Assembly (NCBI GenBank): GCA_002839535.1
Contig: PGYF01000079.1
Span: forward strand, 1 to 5,786
Source: Nitrospira bacterium HGW-Nitrospira-1
GTDB lineage: Bacteria > Nitrospirota > Thermodesulfovibrionia > Thermodesulfovibrionales > UBA6898
Direction of reading: 5' to 3'
Length of the DNA stretch: 5,786 nt
The notes below the pieces were generated by a model. That model was not told the origin of the DNA and did not search any database. It worked only from the letters and a program-made list of their open reading frames with translations. Position numbers and translations under genes: made by a program. Positions 4,228 to 5,786 of this stretch are shown here, piece after piece. Numbering within the stretch: position 1 is the first letter of the stretch; each line of letters opens with the position of its first letter.

Positions 4228-4899
4228 CCGTCCTCCTATTTTATTCAATTGCTCCGAGGCATCAAGCCTTTTTATTATCTCGCTCAGCCTTGTCTCCAGT
4301 TGCTTCAGTTTTTCGATCGTTGGGTCAGGGAAATAGTCCATGACCTCCACCAGTCCATCTTCAGTGGTCATCCGTATGATCTTCTTTTTCGTGACCCTTC
4401 CCGGCACACCAACGCATATGGCGTTGTCAGGCACAGGCTTTAAAATCACTGAATTGGCGCCTATAATAACATTATTGCCGATCGTTATCGCGCCAAGGAT
4501 CTTTGCGCCGGCGCCGACAACCACATTATTGCCGAGTGTAGGGTGCCGCTTGCCCTTTTCTTTGCCTGTCCCGCCCAGGGTAGCGCCCTGATAGAGCAGG
4601 CAGTTTTCGCCTGCCTCTGCTGTTTCACCTATGACAACTCCCATGCCGTGATCAATAAAAAAACCAGGGCCTATTTTTGCAGCAGGGTGGATCTCTATGC
4701 CGGTAAGAAATCTTCCGATATGGGATATAAGCCTTGGCAGCACCGGAATACGCCAATTCCAGAGAATATGGTTTATCCTGTGGATGAATATCGCATGAAA
4801 ACCAGGATAGGCGAGAATGACTTCAAGGCCATTCCTTGCAGCAGGGTCTCTTTCAAAGACAGCCTTGTAATCGCGTCTTATGTCCACCCAGAAGCCCAT
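2770..4899 (-). CDS. cysE-cysS: CysE-CysS fusion: serine O-acetyltransferase joined in frame to cysteinyl-tRNA synthetase (709 aa)
   Basis: Residues 1-224 are a complete short-type CysE, which makes O-acetylserine, the cysteine precursor, from serine and acetyl-CoA. A helical N terminus (DIRRDYKAVFERDPAARNG) is followed by a left-handed beta-helix of hexapeptide repeats (about 68-170) with His84 in FIDHGMGVVIGET and His119 in GKRHP as catalytic-type residues. A coiled-coil-like tail follows (about 192-220). Residues 225-709 are a full-length CysS, which charges tRNA-Cys. In its own numbering it has HIGH at 36-39, zinc ligands Cys27, Cys207, His232 and Glu236, KMSKS at 264-268, and a C-terminal anticodon-binding region. 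No stop separates the halves. The start at 4899 matches the family start; it has no ribosome binding site and sits 11 nt from a TATAAT box. Both halves look active. Fusion buries the CysE C terminus, which in free CysE docks into CysK. Confidence 0.9.
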   Translation of the reverse strand: MGFWVDIRRDYKAVFERDPAARNGLEVILAYPGFHAIFIHRINHILWNWRIPVLPRLISHIGRFLTGIEIHPAAKIGPGFFIDHGMGVVIGETAEAGENCLLYQGATLGGTGKEKGKRHPTLGNNVVVGAGAKILGAITIGNNVIIGANSVILKPVPDNAICVGVPGRVTKKKIIRMTTEDGLVEVMDYFPDPTIEKLKQLETRLSEIIKRLDASEQLNKIGGRMRIYNTMTGKKEEFVPVTPGQVRMYVCGITVYDHCHIGHARSAIVFDVMRRYLKYKGFNVTYVKNFTDIDDKIINRAKQEGITWDVVAEKYIEAYYRDMDSLGVAGADIEPRATGHIREIIDFVKGLIDKGYAYEMQGDVYFEVEKFADYGKLSKRDLDDMLAGARVDVNEKKRNPMDFALWKASKEGEPAWESPWGPGRPGWHIECSAMSRKHLGDTFDIHGGGADLIFPHHENEIAQSEAYTGRPFVNYWVHNGFITVDREKMSKSLGNFFTIKEILNKFDAEVIRFFLLSTHYRSPIEFSDEQLRESEVSIDRFYTTSARLSDFLKQDHSREKACPDEKLLIDLLAKFRDKFAEAMDDDFNTALAIGHIFELIRVVNKYLDGKPSGRKAVELATKTGDFLKEAGGALNVFRRTPEEWSRALMSIKCPELTEEFIMTRIGDRQAAREKKDWAASDAIRKELEERGIVLEDKKEGTGWKVKISG
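4225..4237 (-). promoter_or_regulatory. Embedded ribosome binding site and start codon of cysS inside the fusion frame
   Basis: On the minus strand AGGAGG, four bases, then ATG lie within an uninterrupted frame where they also encode IGGRM. Just upstream, the bases 4237-4249 contain TGA, TAA and TAG in the two other frames and none in the coding frame, as expected if separate cysE and cysS genes once ended and began here. Confidence 0.75.
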
Positions 4900-4910
4900 A
4901 GCTACCGGAT

Positions 4911-4939
4911 ATTATACCCTAATACGGAGTCGCATTCAA
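4911..4939 (-). promoter_or_regulatory. Promoter of cysE-cysS, predicting a nearly leaderless mRNA
   Basis: TTGAAT (4934-4939, 4 of 6) is followed after exactly 17 nt by a perfect TATAAT (4911-4916) on the minus strand. The expected transcription start is at about 4903-4904, only 4-5 nt before the ATG at 4899. The short leader has no ribosome binding site. It probably drives cysE-cysS and rlmB together. Confidence 0.7.
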
Positions 4940-5010
4940 ACGCTGCGTATTGCGCCGTCTAAAATGTAACTATGGGGGTTATCGTTGAGACATTTAATGA
5001 ATAAGCAAGA

Positions 5011-5037
5011 ACTCCCTGTGCTCTTGGCACAGGGAGT
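5011..5037 (-). terminator. Perfect 11-bp hairpin, possible weak intrinsic terminator
   Basis: ACTCCCTGTGC (5011-5021) and GCACAGGGAGT (5027-5037) pair around TCTTG. On the minus strand the stem is followed by TCTTGCTTATTC, which is T-rich but lacks a run of T. It lies about 205 nt beyond the HEPN stop and about 72 nt upstream of the cysE-cysS promoter, a sensible place for a terminator. It could equally be a mobile-element remnant. Confidence 0.4.
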
Positions 5038-5079
5038 CAAAAGTCAAAACAAATTTATTCTGTCATTGTCCGGCTTGAC

Positions 5080-5098
5080 CCCCGCATCAAGTGCGGGG
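5080..5098. repeat. Small GC-rich hairpin, REP-like
   Basis: CCCCGCA (5080-5086) and TGCGGGG (5092-5098) pair around TCAAG. The surroundings (TGTCATTG, CCGGCTTGACC) resemble dispersed REP-like intergenic elements seen in many environmental genomes. There is one copy here, so family membership cannot be shown from the window. Confidence 0.5.
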
Positions 5099-5146
5099 CA
5101 TAGTGGCACAATGATTGGGGATAGGTCCAGTATATTCTATCGACTG

Positions 5147-5205
5147 CCATAACGTTGTGAACTGTGCGGTGGCGGAACGCCATCCGCGCAAGTGAATTGT
5201 TAGGG
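5147..5205 (-). repeat. attC-like recombination site (59 bp), tentative
   Basis: Read on the minus strand, the element begins CCCTAAC (fits the RYYYAAC R'' box except at the first base) followed by AATTCACTTG, and ends CAACGTTATGG, where GTTATGG matches the GTTRRRY R' box at 5 of 7. The outer boxes pair at 6 of 7 positions. The inner arms GCGGATGGCG and CGCCACCGC pair around TTC, and two bulged bases lie on the same arm, as the extrahelical bases of attC do. It starts 37 nt after the stop of the HEPN gene, the usual place for the attC of a gene cassette. No integrase is visible. Confidence 0.42.
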
Positions 5206-5241
5206 GTTCTCAAATCATACCTTATTGTAATCAATCAGCAT

Positions 5242-5670
5242 TCAAGAAAATCTCTCAGATATTTTCTTGAGGTCAGCAACGCTTAGTTCTGCTTCCCATG
5301 TCTTGGTGCCACCTCTAGTATTCCACACGCGCAAAAGTCTTATCTGGTTCTCTGAATCACCGATAAACTGAATATTAAAATGCGCGATCGCATTTCGTAG
5401 ATAGCGAATCAGTTCATTAAGATTGGCAACCTGAGGAAACTGACCAGTAACCTGTGGCACTGGCCATCCCTCTTGAATAAGTTGTTCAATTGGGGTCTCA
5501 GGTATTCTTTTTATGAAACGCTGTTGTGGAAATACCAACAAACCAAGACATGAATTAACGAGTTGAGTTGTCTCATATGCTTCCATGCCATTTTTATGAA
5601 GTTGCTCAATAATTGCGAGATTTCTCTTCGTTCTTATTGCAAAATCCCTTATGACGTCCTCGTACATCAT
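5242..5670 (-). CDS. HEPN-domain protein, pEK499_p136-like (142 aa)
   Basis: A small, mostly helical protein without signal peptide or membrane segment. An N-terminal helix (YEDVIRDFAIRTKRNLAII) is followed by a second helix (TQLVNSCLGLLVFPQQRF), a region with PETPIEQLIQEGWPVPQV, then LNELIRYLRNAIAHFNIQF, which contains the HEPN signature R92-N-x3-H97. The C-terminal part, WNTRGGTKTWEAELSVADL, looks like a small strand pair and a helix. I recognise the layout as the HEPN family named after pEK499_p136, known from plasmids and other accessory DNA. Many HEPN proteins with an R-x4-H motif are RNases in defence or toxin systems; activity here is inference. A second ATG lies one codon downstream of the chosen start, and no good ribosome binding site or promoter is seen. 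Its composition is more AT-rich than the neighbouring cysE-cysS, and an attC-like site follows it, suggesting arrival as a gene cassette. Confidence 0.75.
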   Translation of the reverse strand: MMYEDVIRDFAIRTKRNLAIIEQLHKNGMEAYETTQLVNSCLGLLVFPQQRFIKRIPETPIEQLIQEGWPVPQVTGQFPQVANLNELIRYLRNAIAHFNIQFIGDSENQIRLLRVWNTRGGTKTWEAELSVADLKKISERFS

Positions 5671-5786
5671 GATTTTTATCTACCCCCAACGAGTCTGTAG
5701 AAAAAGTCTTTTTTTGAACTTCCTGCTTTCCCGTAAATTTTGTGATCTGTAATTTCGGGTTTTACTTTCCCCGAACCCCCCTATTT
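5671..5786. other. Region upstream of the HEPN gene, no gene seen
   Basis: The 116 bases to the window edge hold no supported coding sequence. On the minus strand GTTGGGG (5684-5690) fits the attC R' consensus GTTRRRY at 6 of 7 and may mark the entry boundary of the HEPN cassette; a matching left half would lie beyond the window. A run of six C (5775-5780) and a nearly symmetrical AAAAAG-T-CTTTTT (5700-5712) are also present. Confidence 0.4.

Larger units (their letters stand above)
4940..5241. other. Intergenic region between cysE-cysS and the HEPN gene
   Basis: No supported coding sequence on either strand. It contains, in order, a stretch with weak short inverted repeats (AAATGT at about 4961 with ACATTT at about 4990), a perfect 11-bp hairpin, a tandem GTCAAAA pair (5036-5049), a 7-bp GC-rich hairpin, and an attC-like 59-bp palindrome. 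This density of small repeats is unlike the compact gene spacing to the left and suggests accessory DNA. Confidence 0.6.

Noticed and set aside
3880..4962. Long plus-strand open frames opposite cysE-cysS
   Set aside because: They mirror the coding sequence of a well-supported gene, show no family resemblance, and lack ribosome binding sites; they are shadows.
4956..4998. Possible insertion-sequence end around TATGGGGGTTATCG
   Set aside because: It looked vaguely familiar, but there is no transposase, no matching second end and no target duplication in the window.

Overview
The window is a bacterial chromosome segment of moderate GC content. Almost everything lies on the minus strand, so transcription runs from right to left. 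The gene order cysE/cysS, rlmB, tRNA-Thr(TGT), tRNA-Tyr(GTA), tRNA-Gly(TCC), tRNA-Thr(GGT), tuf resembles translation-gene neighbourhoods I know from Nitrospirota and Desulfobacterota. The cysE-cysS-rlmB part also recalls Firmicutes. The lineage call (Nitrospirota or Desulfobacterota-like) is an inference with low confidence.

From the left: the first 52 codons of elongation factor Tu (1-156, minus). Then come four tRNA genes (258-888), all with encoded CCA, in the same order as thrU-tyrU-glyT-thrT-tufB of E. coli. Each of the four spacers in this operon carries an imperfect inverted repeat built of 7-base units. Two spacers also carry a perfect AT-rich palindrome that abuts the 3' end of a tRNA. 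Next is an AT-rich promoter region (889-1130).

A 779-bp interval (1131-1909) is bounded by a perfect 48-bp direct repeat. The right copy is the live 3' end of rlmB and the left copy is a displaced duplicate. Between the copies, on the plus strand, sits a small type II toxin-antitoxin pair: a YefM/RelB-like antitoxin and a RelE-like toxin that appears to lack an ATG/GTG/TTG start. rlmB follows (1888-2706, minus).

At 2770-4899 one uninterrupted 709-codon frame encodes a complete serine O-acetyltransferase (CysE) followed by a complete cysteinyl-tRNA synthetase (CysS). The junction still contains a consensus ribosome binding site and an ATG for CysS. The cell could therefore make a bifunctional cysteine-precursor/cysteine-charging enzyme, a stand-alone CysS, or both. 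A consensus-like promoter lies so close to the cysE ATG that the mRNA should be nearly leaderless.

The right end (4940-5786) looks accessory. It contains small hairpins, a 59-bp attC-like imperfect palindrome, and a minus-strand gene for a HEPN-fold protein of the pEK499_p136 type, arranged like an integron gene cassette. The core genes serve translation: tRNA supply, EF-Tu, rRNA 2'-O-methylation, and cysteine synthesis and charging. The toxin-antitoxin pair and the HEPN cassette are probable insertions into this conserved neighbourhood.
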